64,000 bases of DNA from Microbacterium sp. (GTDB taxonomy: Bacteria; Actinomycetota; Actinomycetes; Actinomycetales; Microbacteriaceae), in NCBI RefSeq assembly GCF_031178445.1, contig NZ_JAPSIY010000006.1, forward strand, positions 62,001 through 126,000. Direction: 5' to 3'. Positions 28,541 to 36,881 of this stretch are shown piece by piece; within the stretch, counting starts at the first letter, position 1, and the number at the start of each line of letters is the position of its first letter. The notes beneath the pieces are model-generated. The model was not told the origin of the DNA and did not search any database. It was given only the letters and a program-made list of their open reading frames with translations. Both the position numbers and the translations under genes were made by a program.

Positions 28541-29607
28541 CCGCGGTCGAGCCCCACGTGCCGGTCGATGCGGTGGAGGTGGGCACCACGGCGACGAAGG
28601 CGGTCGGTGGCCGATCCCGTGTGCCGTGGCGATTCCTCGGCGGACGCGCAGCGTTCTACCTGTTCACCTTGTGGGCGGCGCTGACCATCAACTTCTTCCT
28701 GCCGCGGATGATGAAGGGCGATGCCGTCACCCAGTACCTCGCGCGCAATCGCAACGTCTCGCCGGAGGCGGCCGACGCACTTCGCGCGCTCCTGGGCCTC
28801 GATACCGACAAGAGCCTCCTGCAGCAGTACCTCGACTACTGGGCCCTGCTGCTGCGGGGCGATCTCGGCGTTTCCCTGCTGCACGGACTACGTCCTGTCA
28901 CCGAGGTGATCAGTCAGGCCCTCCCGTGGACGATCGGACTGGTCGGCTTCGCCACCATCGTGTCGTTCGCGATCGGCACGATCGGCGGCGCCGTGATCGG
29001 ATGGCGCCGAGGCAGCAGGCTCGATGTCCTCATCCCGATCACCACGTTCCTCAGCACGATCCCGTACTTCTGGCTGGGTCTGCTCGCGATCGCGGTGTTC
29101 TCGGTCAACCTGCATTGGTTCCCGATCGGCAAGGCCTACGGCGTCGGCATGAAACCGGGGTGGGATGCAGAGTTCATCGGCCAGGTCATCCATCACGGCA
29201 CACTGCCGGCGGCGACGATCGTGATCGCCTCGCTCGGTGGCTGGATGCTCGGCATGCGCAACATGATGCTGACCGTGCTCGACGAGGACTACATCACCGT
29301 CGCGCAGGCCAAGGGCATGACGAACAGGCGGGTGCTGTGGCGCTACGCCGCTCGCAACGCCGTGCTGCCGCAGATCCAGAGCTTCGCACTGTCGATCGGC
29401 TTCATCGTCGGCGGCACGATCGTGATGGAGATGGTGTTCAGCTACCCGGGAGTGGGCAAGCTCCTGCTCGACGCCACCAACGCCAAGGACTACGCCCTGA
29501 TGCAGGGGGTGTTCCTCGTCATCACGCTTTCGGTGCTGGTGGCGAACATCCTCGCCGACCTCGCCTACGCATTCCTCGACCCGCGCACTCGCCAGACGGA
29601 GGCCTGA
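28537..29607 (+). CDS. Opp/Dpp-type ABC transporter permease 1 (DppB-like)
   Basis: 356-residue permease of the DppB/OppB class. It opens with a cytoplasmic tail, a first helix AFYLFTLWAALTINFFLPRMMKGD (about 31-54), and later has the large extracytoplasmic loop typical of DppB. The coupling motif for the ATPases lies in YITVAQAKGMTNRRVLWRYAARNAVLPQI (about 250-278). MEMVFSYPGVGKLLLDA and DYALMQGVFLVITL are further family blocks. It forms the membrane channel with permease 2. Confidence 0.93.
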   Translation: MTAVEPHVPVDAVEVGTTATKAVGGRSRVPWRFLGGRAAFYLFTLWAALTINFFLPRMMKGDAVTQYLARNRNVSPEAADALRALLGLDTDKSLLQQYLDYWALLLRGDLGVSLLHGLRPVTEVISQALPWTIGLVGFATIVSFAIGTIGGAVIGWRRGSRLDVLIPITTFLSTIPYFWLGLLAIAVFSVNLHWFPIGKAYGVGMKPGWDAEFIGQVIHHGTLPAATIVIASLGGWMLGMRNMMLTVLDEDYITVAQAKGMTNRRVLWRYAARNAVLPQIQSFALSIGFIVGGTIVMEMVFSYPGVGKLLLDATNAKDYALMQGVFLVITLSVLVANILADLAYAFLDPRTRQTEA

Positions 29608-29608
29608 C

Positions 29609-30679
29609 ATGACCCTCTCTCCATCGGCAGACGCCGTCACCGCCGAACCCACCGCCGTCGCGCGAGCGGGCCTACCCGAGACGGCAACCCTGCGCACCCC
29701 GCCGAACTACACACCACGGCAGAAGACCGTCCGGGCGAAGATCGCCGGCGCCTTCGCGATGTTCCGCAACGGCAAGTCACTCGCAGGCCTGATCGTGCTG
29801 GCCTTCTTCGTGCTGGTCGCCGTGTTCGCCGATGTCCTCGCGCCATACTCCCCCACGAAGATCGACAACGCCGCCAGGCTGCAGCCCCCGTCGGCTGCGC
29901 ATCTGCTCGGCACCACGCACATCGGGGAGGACGTGCTGAGCCAGGTCATCCACGGCACGCGCGGCATCATCGTCGTCGGCTTCCTCGCCGCGATCATCGC
30001 GACCGTCATCGCCATCGTCATCGGAGTGATCGCGGGATACCTTTCGGGGTGGAAGAGCGAAGCGCTCTCGGCGCTCACGAACGTCTTCCTCGTGATCCCC
30101 GGCCTTCCCCTGATCATCATCGTCGCGTCGCTGTTCGAGGAGCCGCCGCTCGTGCTCATCGCCGCGGTGCTCGGACTGACCGGCTGGGCCTGGGGTGCCC
30201 GTGTGCTGCGGGCGCAGACCATGTCGCTGCGCAACCGCGACTTCATCCAGGCCGCACGCGCGAACGCTGAGCCGCTTCGTCGCATCATCGCCATGGAGAT
30301 GCTGCCCAACCTGATGGCACTGATCGCCGCGAGCTTCGTCGGCACGGTCACCGCCGCGATCCTGGGACTGACGACGCTGTCGTACATCGGCGTCATCCCG
30401 GTGACCACGTACAACTGGGGCACCATGCTGAACTGGGCTTCCGCGCAGGGTGCGTTCGCGCAGAACCAGTGGTGGTGGTACCTCCCGCCGGGTCTGTGCA
30501 TCGCCGCGATCGGTGTCGCCCTGGCCCTGATCAACTTCGGCATCGACGAGTACGTCAACCCGCGTCTGCGTTCGGCGGGAGAGCGTGCGCGAGCCATGCG
30601 CAAGAAGGGCCTCGACGTCAACGACGCGGTGACAGCCGTGCGGCCCGGCAAGACGACCACGAACGAGAACCAGAAGTGA
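29609..30679 (+). CDS. Opp/Dpp-type ABC transporter permease 2 (DppC-like)
   Basis: 356-residue permease of the DppC/OppC class. APYSPTKIDNAARLQPPSAAHLLGTTHIGEDVLSQVIHGTR (about 75-115) is the DppC signature, with the usual GTDxxGRDxxSR core changed to GTTHIGEDVLSQV. The ATPase-coupling loop is RNRDFIQAARANAEPLRRIIAMEMLPNL. The long hydrophilic N-terminus (about 48 residues) and C-terminus are unremarkable. Starts one base after the DppB-like stop; its own stop overlaps the GH3 gene by one base. Confidence 0.92.
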   Translation: MTLSPSADAVTAEPTAVARAGLPETATLRTPPNYTPRQKTVRAKIAGAFAMFRNGKSLAGLIVLAFFVLVAVFADVLAPYSPTKIDNAARLQPPSAAHLLGTTHIGEDVLSQVIHGTRGIIVVGFLAAIIATVIAIVIGVIAGYLSGWKSEALSALTNVFLVIPGLPLIIIVASLFEEPPLVLIAAVLGLTGWAWGARVLRAQTMSLRNRDFIQAARANAEPLRRIIAMEMLPNLMALIAASFVGTVTAAILGLTTLSYIGVIPVTTYNWGTMLNWASAQGAFAQNQWWWYLPPGLCIAAIGVALALINFGIDEYVNPRLRSAGERARAMRKKGLDVNDAVTAVRPGKTTTNENQK

Positions 30680-32919
30680 TGAGCTCCGAAACCCTGACCC
30701 TGCCGTACCTGGACCCCTCGCTCTCGACCGTCGAACGCGTCGCCGACCTGCTCGCGCGCATGACGCTCGAGGAGAAGGTCGGGCAGATGCTGCAGCTCGA
30801 CGCGCGGGACGACCTCGACGACCACATCCTGCGCCGCCACGCCGGCTCGATCCTGCACACGTCTCCTGAGCGGATCGTCCGTGCGAGCGAGCTGACCGCC
30901 CAGACCCGGCTGCGCATCCCCCTGCTCGTCGGCGAGGACTGCATCCATGGTCACTCCTTCTGGCCGGGAGCGACGATCTATCCGACCCAGCTCGCGATGG
31001 CCGCATCCTGGGACCCGCACCTGCTCAAGCGGGTGGCGCGTGCCACGGCGGTCGAGGTGGCCGCCACAGGCATCCACTGGACATTCTCACCGGTGCTGTG
31101 CATCGCTCGCGATCTGCGATGGGGCCGGGTGAACGAGACCTTCGGCGAGGATCCGCACCTGATCGGCGAACTCGCTGCGGCCATGGTGCGCGGCTATCAG
31201 GGCAGTGGGCTCTCAGACCCGACAGCGATACTGGCGACCGCGAAGCACTTCGCGGGCTACTCCGAGACGCAGGGCGGGCGAGACGCCAGCGAGGCCGACA
31301 TCTCCCGCCGCAAGCTGCGCTCCTGGTTCCTGCCGCCGTTCGAACGCGTCGCGCGCGAGGGGTGTCGATCGTTCATGCTCGGCTACCAGACGATGGACGG
31401 CGTGCCCATCACGACGAACGACTGGCTGCTCAGCGACGTGCTTCGCGGCGAATGGGCATACACCGGCACCCTCATCACCGACTGGGACAACGTCGGCCGT
31501 ATGGTGTGGGAGCAGCATGTGCAACCCGACTACGCGCACGCCGCCGCCGCCGCTGTGCAGGCGGGCAACGACATGATCATGACCACCCCCGGCTTCTTCG
31601 AGGGTGCTCTGGACGCCGTGTCCAGGGGCCTGCTCACCGAGCACGCCTTCGACCGTGCGGTGGGTCGCATCCTCACCCTCAAGTTCGATCTCGGACTCTT
31701 CGAGAATCCACGGCTGCCGCAGGACGGGTTGGACAAGGTCGTCGGCTCCGCAGAGCATGCCGCGCTCAACCTCGAGGTCGCGCGCCGCTCGATCGTGCTG
31801 CTGGAGAACGACGGTCTGCTGCCGCTCGCTGCGTCCTCGCAGACGCGCATCGCCGTGGTCGGCCCGCTCGCCGATGACGCGCAGGAGCACCTCGGCGACT
31901 GGGCCGGCGGGTCGGGTCAGGCCGGATGGCTCGACGGTCAGCCACGTGAGCTGATCACGACCGTGCTCGACGGCCTCCGGCAGATCGCGCCCTGGGAGGT
32001 CGTGCACGCACGGGGCGCGGACATCTGCAACCTCGAGCAGGATCCGCGGGGGGCGACGTTCCCCGACGGGCAGCCCAGGCCGCCGGTGGTGCGCGCCTGC
32101 CCGCCGGACGAGGAGCTGGTCGCCGAGGCCGTGGCCGCGGCATCCGACGCCGATGTGGTCGTCGCGGTGGTCGGCGATCGGATCGGCCTGTACGGCGAAG
32201 GCCGCTCGACCGCGACGCTCGAGCTCATCGGCGGACAGATCGCCCTGCTCGACGCCCTGATCGAGACGGGCACGCCGGTCGTCGTCGTGCTGCTCGCCTC
32301 GAAACCGCTGGTGCTGCCGCCGTCGGTCGACCGCGCCGCCGCAGTGCTGTGGGTCGCCAACCCCGGGATGAAGGGCGGGCGCGCGATCGCCGAGATCCTC
32401 ACCGGAGCCGTCGAGCCCACGGGCCGCCTGCCCATCTCCTTCGCCCGCCACGCAGGCCAGCAGCCCACGTACTACAACCAGATCCGCGGGCAGCACGGTG
32501 ATCGCTACGCGGATCTCACCCAGTCGCCGGCGTGGGCTTTCGGCGAGGGGCGCTCGTATACGACGGTGCAGTACCGCGATCTCGTCATCGAGCAGACCGC
32601 ACTCGCCGCATCCGGAACCGTCGTCGCGCATGTCACGGTCGCGAACACCGGGGAGCGGCCCGCGCTCGAGACGATCCAGGTCTACGTTCGCGACGTCGTC
32701 ACCAGCGTGAGCTGGGCCGAGAAGGAGCTCAAGACCTTCCAGCAGGTGCATCTCGCGCCCGGCGATGTCGAGCGGGTGCGGATCGACCTGCCCGTCGCCG
32801 CATGCACGATCGTGGATGCTGCCGGCGGCCGCGTCGTGGAGGCGGGGGAGTTCGAACTGCTCGTGGGCCCGTCATCGCGTGACGAGCGGCTGCTGCGCGC
32901 TTCCTTCGAGGTGCGCTGA
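30679..32919 (+). CDS. Beta-glucosidase, glycoside hydrolase family 3
   Basis: 746-residue GH3 enzyme with the three usual parts: the N-terminal barrel (nucleophile Asp268 in ITDWDN, AKHFAGY near 189-195), the alpha/beta sandwich (LLENDGLLPL near 374-383, VGDRIGLYGEG near 495-505) and a C-terminal fibronectin-III-like domain. No signal peptide, so it cleaves imported beta-linked oligosaccharides (glucosides or xylosides) in the cytoplasm. The TGA of the permease overlaps the ATG, tying it to the transporter operon, which is the main reason for proposing that the transporter carries beta-glycosides. GH3 enzymes vary in specificity, so cellobiose versus xylo- or gluco-oligomers is open. Confidence 0.93.
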   Translation: MSSETLTLPYLDPSLSTVERVADLLARMTLEEKVGQMLQLDARDDLDDHILRRHAGSILHTSPERIVRASELTAQTRLRIPLLVGEDCIHGHSFWPGATIYPTQLAMAASWDPHLLKRVARATAVEVAATGIHWTFSPVLCIARDLRWGRVNETFGEDPHLIGELAAAMVRGYQGSGLSDPTAILATAKHFAGYSETQGGRDASEADISRRKLRSWFLPPFERVAREGCRSFMLGYQTMDGVPITTNDWLLSDVLRGEWAYTGTLITDWDNVGRMVWEQHVQPDYAHAAAAAVQAGNDMIMTTPGFFEGALDAVSRGLLTEHAFDRAVGRILTLKFDLGLFENPRLPQDGLDKVVGSAEHAALNLEVARRSIVLLENDGLLPLAASSQTRIAVVGPLADDAQEHLGDWAGGSGQAGWLDGQPRELITTVLDGLRQIAPWEVVHARGADICNLEQDPRGATFPDGQPRPPVVRACPPDEELVAEAVAAASDADVVVAVVGDRIGLYGEGRSTATLELIGGQIALLDALIETGTPVVVVLLASKPLVLPPSVDRAAAVLWVANPGMKGGRAIAEILTGAVEPTGRLPISFARHAGQQPTYYNQIRGQHGDRYADLTQSPAWAFGEGRSYTTVQYRDLVIEQTALAASGTVVAHVTVANTGERPALETIQVYVRDVVTSVSWAEKELKTFQQVHLAPGDVERVRIDLPVAACTIVDAAGGRVVEAGEFELLVGPSSRDERLLRASFEVR

Positions 32920-32931
32920 GCAGCGCGTCTC

Positions 32932-33936
32932 TCATACCCGCGCCGTCGTCCCCCGCACGATCAGCTCGAACGGCAGCTCGGAGGCCGCGGACATCTCCCT
33001 GTCCTGGTCGAGCCGGGCGAGCACCTCGTGCGCGGCGCGCTCGCCCTGCGCGATCGGGAACTGATCGACGGTGGACAGCTGGAAGAACTCGCCGAGCTCA
33101 TGACCGTCGATGCCGATGATCGACAGGTCCTGGGGCACGCGGAACCCCAGGTCGCGGGCCGCCAGGATCGCGCCGATCGCCATCTCGTCGGATGCGGCGA
33201 AGATCGCGGTGGGGCGCGGCCCCGGACGGCCCAGCAGCTGCTTCGCGGCGCGGAACCCGCCGTCGACGGTGAAGTCCGCCGGCTCCAGGAACGCGGGGTT
33301 CGGCGTGATCCCGGCATCAGCCAACGCCTGCTCGAAGCCGAGGCGGCGTTGCGTGGGGATGTGGAAGTCAAGGTCGAACTCGGGGTTGGCCCCGATGTGC
33401 GCGATGTCGCGATGCCCCAGTCCGAGCAGATGCGCGGTGGCCAGTCGCGCCACGGCGGTGTCGTCGACAGTCAGCGTGCGAAGCCGCGGGTTGGGCCCGC
33501 CGATCGCGATCACAGGAAGCCCAAGCTCGAGCAGCAGCTGCGTCTCGGACTCGTCGAGCTCGATCGACACCGCGATCACAGCATCCACTCGCTGACGACG
33601 CAGGAAGGTGGCGAAGACCTCGCGTCGCACATCGGCGTCGGCCGTGATGTTGTACAGCGTGATGTCGTAGCCCGCCCGCATCAGCGCGCTCGAGACGCCG
33701 GAGAGCACCGTGGAGAAGAACCAGCGGTCGAGGAACGGCACGATCACGCCGATGTTGCGGGTGCGCCCCGATGCCAGGCTCGACGCCCGTGACGAGACGA
33801 CGTAGCCGAGCGCCTCGGCCGCGGTGCGCACCCGCTCGCGGGATGCCGGCGACACGTGTCCCCGGCCGCTGAGCGCGCGCGACACCGTCGCCGTCGACAC
33901 CCCGGCGAGCTTGGCGACCTCGTCGATGCTCACCAT
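32932..33936 (-). CDS. LacI-family transcriptional regulator (near GH13)
   Basis: 334-residue repressor. Helix-turn-helix VSIDEVAKLAGVSTATVSRAL (2-22) is followed by the minor-groove hinge helix SSRASSLASGRT and a periplasmic-binding-like sugar domain with IFAASDEMAIGAILAARDLGFRVPQDLSIIGIDGHEL. Transcribed after the GH13 gene in the same direction. A LacI-type palindrome upstream of GH13 is its most likely operator, making it a maltose/isomaltose-type regulator by association. A 71-base inverted-repeat region with repeated GAAACCAT half-sites lies just before its start. Confidence 0.9.
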   Translation of the reverse strand: MVSIDEVAKLAGVSTATVSRALSGRGHVSPASRERVRTAAEALGYVVSSRASSLASGRTRNIGVIVPFLDRWFFSTVLSGVSSALMRAGYDITLYNITADADVRREVFATFLRRQRVDAVIAVSIELDESETQLLLELGLPVIAIGGPNPRLRTLTVDDTAVARLATAHLLGLGHRDIAHIGANPEFDLDFHIPTQRRLGFEQALADAGITPNPAFLEPADFTVDGGFRAAKQLLGRPGPRPTAIFAASDEMAIGAILAARDLGFRVPQDLSIIGIDGHELGEFFQLSTVDQFPIAQGERAAHEVLARLDQDREMSAASELPFELIVRGTTARV

Positions 33937-33955
33937 GCCGTCACTCCTCTGCGCC

Positions 33956-34026
33956 CGCGAGAAACCATATCCTGCGTGGGAAACCATGCCTCGCGCGGCT
34001 TCTCATGCGGAATGTGGTTTCTCGCG
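33956..34026. repeat. Inverted repeat with GAAACCAT half-sites upstream of LacI gene
   Basis: CGCGAGAAACCA (33956-33967) and TGGTTTCTCGCG (34015-34026) are perfect 12-base inverted copies 47 bases apart. A third GAAACCAT (direct orientation) lies between them near 33980. The region separates the GH13 stop from the LacI start, so it may be a terminator/attenuator stem or an operator array for LacI autoregulation. Confidence 0.6.
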
Positions 34027-34036
34027 GACACGGCGG

Positions 34037-35707
34037 TCACGCCCGCGTGAACCAGGCGGCGGCGTTCGGGGGCACGGCGGTGCCGGCGAACGGCTCGCTC
34101 TGCACGACGAAGGTCACGCCTTCGCCGAGCTCGATCGGCTGCTCGCCCAGGTTCGCGACGATGTGCAGGTCGCCGCGGTGGAACGCAACGGCATCCGCCC
34201 CCGCGTCCTCCCAGACCAGCGAGCCCGTGCCCAGCGAGCGGTCTCGGCGGAGCTCGATGAGCCGGCGGTACAGGTTCAGGGTCGAATCGGCATCCTTCTC
34301 CTCGACCTCGCGCGCGAACGTCGCCCACTCCGCCGGCTGCGGCAGCCAGGATGCCCCGGTGTCGTTGAATCCGAACGCCGGAGCATCTGCCGACCAGGGC
34401 AGCGGCACGCGGCATCCGTCGCGGCCGTAGCGCTCGCCGTTCGTGCGGAACCACGTCGGATCCTGGCGGAATTCGTCGGGGATCTCCATCGCCTCGGGCA
34501 GGCCGAGCTCCTCGCCCTGGTAGAGGTACGCCGAGCCGGGCAGCGCCAGCATCAGCGTGGTCGCGGCGCGGGCTCGCGACAGCCCGACAACCTGGTCTGG
34601 CTTGCCCTCCGACTTCGGGCCGATGCCCTCGCCCTGCGGGTTGTCGGCCGTGAGGGCCAGACGCGAGGCGTGCCGCACCACGTCGTGGTTCGAGAGCACC
34701 CACGTGCTGGGGGCGCCGACGCCACCGAACTCCTCAAGCGATTCACGGATCACCTCGCGCAGCTGCTGAGCATCCCACGGGGTCATCAGGTACGGGAAGT
34801 TGAAGGTCTGGTGCATCTCGTCGGGCCGCACCCACAGGGCCGTGCGCGACAGAGTGGGCAGCCACGCCTCGCCGCACAGCGCGCGGTCTCCGTCGTACTC
34901 GGCGAGCACCTGGTGCCAGTCACGGTAGATGTCGTGCACGCCGTCTTGGCCCCAGTACGGCACGTACTCCTCGCCGCCCCCCATGGAGTCGGCGTCCGCG
35001 ACCGGTGCGTAGTCGGGCAGCCCTGCCTCCTTGACCATGCCGTGCGCCACGTCGACGCGGAAGCCGTCGACGCCGCGGTCGAGCCAGAAGCGCAGGATGC
35101 TGCGGAACTCCTCTTTGACCTCCTCGTTGGTCCAGTCGAAGTCGGGCTGCGTGGCGTCGAAGATGTGCAGATACCACTGGCCAGGCGTGCCGTCCGCCTC
35201 GGTCACGCGCTCCCACATACCGCCGCCGAACACGCTCTGCCAGTTGTTCGGGGGCAGCTCGCCGTTCTCGCCTCGACCGTCGCGGAAGACGTAGCGGGCG
35301 CGCTCGGGGCTGCCGGGGGCGGCCTTGAGCGCCTCCTGGAACCAGGCGTGCTGGTCGCTGGAGTGGTTGGGAACGAGGTCGACGATGACGCGGATGCCGC
35401 GGGAGTGCGCCTGCGCCAGCATCTCGTCGAAGTCGGCGAGAGTGCCGAACAGCGGGTCGACGTCGCGGTAGTCGGCGACGTCGTAGCCGGCATCCTTCTG
35501 CGGGCTCGTCATGAAGGGGCTGAGCCAGATCGCATCGACGCCGAGGCTCTTCAGGTCGTCGAGACGGGACGTGATGCCGGGGAGGTCGCCGATGCCGTCA
35601 CCGGATGCATCCGCGAAGGAGCGGGGGTAGATCTGGTAGATGACGGCGGTGCGCCACCATTCCGAGCCGGGTGCAGCGGACTGTTCGAGCTGTTCGAGCT
35701 GTGCCAT
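34037..35707 (-). CDS. Alpha-glucosidase / oligo-1,6-glucosidase, glycoside hydrolase family 13
   Basis: 556-residue cytoplasmic GH13 enzyme of the subfamily 23/30-31 type. Region I LVPNHSSD (111-118), nucleophile Asp219 in GFRVDVAHG, acid/base Glu280 in LCGEAW and transition-state Asp342 in SNHD are all present. AVIYQIYPRSFADASGDGIGDLPGI is the classic alpha-glucosidase opening. It releases glucose from short alpha-glucosides such as maltose, isomaltose or sucrose-type sugars. Start ATG 35707 is followed by a short LEQLEQ lead. A LacI-type operator 13-26 bases upstream and the LacI gene downstream suggest sugar-induced expression. Confidence 0.94.
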   Translation of the reverse strand: MAQLEQLEQSAAPGSEWWRTAVIYQIYPRSFADASGDGIGDLPGITSRLDDLKSLGVDAIWLSPFMTSPQKDAGYDVADYRDVDPLFGTLADFDEMLAQAHSRGIRVIVDLVPNHSSDQHAWFQEALKAAPGSPERARYVFRDGRGENGELPPNNWQSVFGGGMWERVTEADGTPGQWYLHIFDATQPDFDWTNEEVKEEFRSILRFWLDRGVDGFRVDVAHGMVKEAGLPDYAPVADADSMGGGEEYVPYWGQDGVHDIYRDWHQVLAEYDGDRALCGEAWLPTLSRTALWVRPDEMHQTFNFPYLMTPWDAQQLREVIRESLEEFGGVGAPSTWVLSNHDVVRHASRLALTADNPQGEGIGPKSEGKPDQVVGLSRARAATTLMLALPGSAYLYQGEELGLPEAMEIPDEFRQDPTWFRTNGERYGRDGCRVPLPWSADAPAFGFNDTGASWLPQPAEWATFAREVEEKDADSTLNLYRRLIELRRDRSLGTGSLVWEDAGADAVAFHRGDLHIVANLGEQPIELGEGVTFVVQSEPFAGTAVPPNAAAWFTRA

Positions 35708-35720
35708 GCGATCAGGCTAC

Positions 35721-35734
35721 TGCAAGCGCTTACA
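35721..35734. promoter_or_regulatory. LacI-family operator before the GH13 gene
   Basis: TGCAAGCGCTTACA, a nearly perfect palindrome around the central CG-step that LacI/MalR-type regulators recognise. It lies 14-27 bases upstream of the minus-strand ATG at 35707, so binding would block transcription initiation. Confidence 0.75.
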
Positions 35735-35797
35735 GTTGGGGTAGTGCGCGGATCGAATCGGTTCGACGCCAGGGGTGCCGGGCCGAGGAACGGACGA

Positions 35798-36733
35798 TCA
35801 GGATGCCGGCAGCACGACGTTCAGCGGCGGCTCGCCGGCCAGCATCCGTTCGATCTGCGTGCGGATCAGACGCGCCATCCGCGGGTTCATAGCGGTCGAC
35901 GCGCCGCCACCGTGAGGGCTGATCAGAAGACCGGGGGCGCTCCAGAGCGGATGCTGCGCGGGGATCGGCTCCTGTTCGAACACGTCGAGCGCCGCTCGGA
36001 TGCGGCCGTCGCCGAGCGCCACGACCAGCGCATCGGTGTCGATCAGCGATCCGCGGCCGACGTTCACCAGCAGTGCTTCCTGCGCCATGCGGGCGATCTG
36101 CTCGGCACCGAACAGGTGCTCGGTCTCCTCGCCGCCTGGCAGGCTGAGCACCACGATCTCGGCATCGGGCAGCAGGGCCGGCAGCTCGTCGATGCCGTGC
36201 ACGTCGACTGCTCCGATCCCTTCCACCTGCTCGGTGCGAGCAGTCCTGGCCACCGCGGTGAACGACGTCTCGAACGGGATCAGGCGCGTGGCGATCGCCT
36301 TGCCGACGCCGCCGAAGCCGACCAGGAGCACCCGCCGGTCGGCGAGGCTGTCGGCGAACACGGGCGCCCACTCGCCGCGCTGCTGAGCGAGCACGAACCG
36401 CGGCAGCTGCCGCTGTGCGGCGAGCATCAGCGCGAGTGCGAGCTCGGCGGTCGAGGCCTCATGCACGCTCGCGGCGTTGGCGAACGTCAAGCCGGAGGGC
36501 AGGTGGTCAGCGACGCCGTCGTAGCCGATCGACTGGCTCTGAACGAGGCCGACCTCGATGCCTCCCAGAGCGGAGAGAGCGTCGGTGCCTCCCATGTACG
36601 GGGGAACAACGATGTCGACCCGCTCGGCGGGCGGCGGCGACTTCAGGTCCCAGACCTTCAGTTCCACATCGGAGGGCATCTCACCCAGGTTCGCGGCGAG
36701 GCGGTCGGTGGGTACGGTGACGAGCAGGCTCAC
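35798..36733 (-). CDS. D-isomer-specific 2-hydroxyacid dehydrogenase
   Basis: 311-residue NAD(P)-dependent oxidoreductase interconverting a 2-ketoacid and a D-2-hydroxyacid. The dinucleotide motif VGFGGVGKA is at about 137-145. NVGRGSLIDTDAL (about 223-235) carries the substrate Arg region, with Glu in FEQEP and the catalytic His in SPHGGGAS (about 270-277). A GTG start gives the usual N-terminal catalytic half. It is slightly short compared with 320-340 for the family. It is divergent from the CUT1 transporter operon, and its substrate is unknown. Confidence 0.9.
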   Translation of the reverse strand: MSLLVTVPTDRLAANLGEMPSDVELKVWDLKSPPPAERVDIVVPPYMGGTDALSALGGIEVGLVQSQSIGYDGVADHLPSGLTFANAASVHEASTAELALALMLAAQRQLPRFVLAQQRGEWAPVFADSLADRRVLLVGFGGVGKAIATRLIPFETSFTAVARTARTEQVEGIGAVDVHGIDELPALLPDAEIVVLSLPGGEETEHLFGAEQIARMAQEALLVNVGRGSLIDTDALVVALGDGRIRAALDVFEQEPIPAQHPLWSAPGLLISPHGGGASTAMNPRMARLIRTQIERMLAGEPPLNVVLPAS

Positions 36734-36794
36734 GTCTCGACCCTACCGTCGTGGCCGGGAGTGCCTGGAGAAACCCCGCCATCTCGAGGCGGTG

Positions 36795-36825
36795 TTGACA
36801 TGCCTGCGTTTTGTATACAGAATAC
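36795..36825 (+). promoter_or_regulatory. Promoter and GntR operator of the CUT1 transporter operon
   Basis: TTGACA (36795-36800) is a consensus -35. The operator TGTATACAGAATAC (36812-36825) lies where the -10 element would be; CAGAAT at 36818 gives a 17-base spacer. The same 14 bases occur at 42539-42552 next to the GntR gene. Its core GTATACAGAATAC is a 13-base imperfect palindrome (GTATNCNGNATAC). Confidence 0.8.
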
Positions 36826-36881
36826 GAATCAGAAACCCGCGCCGGAACACCGGCTCTTCCAACGACGAAAGAGGTTGCGGA

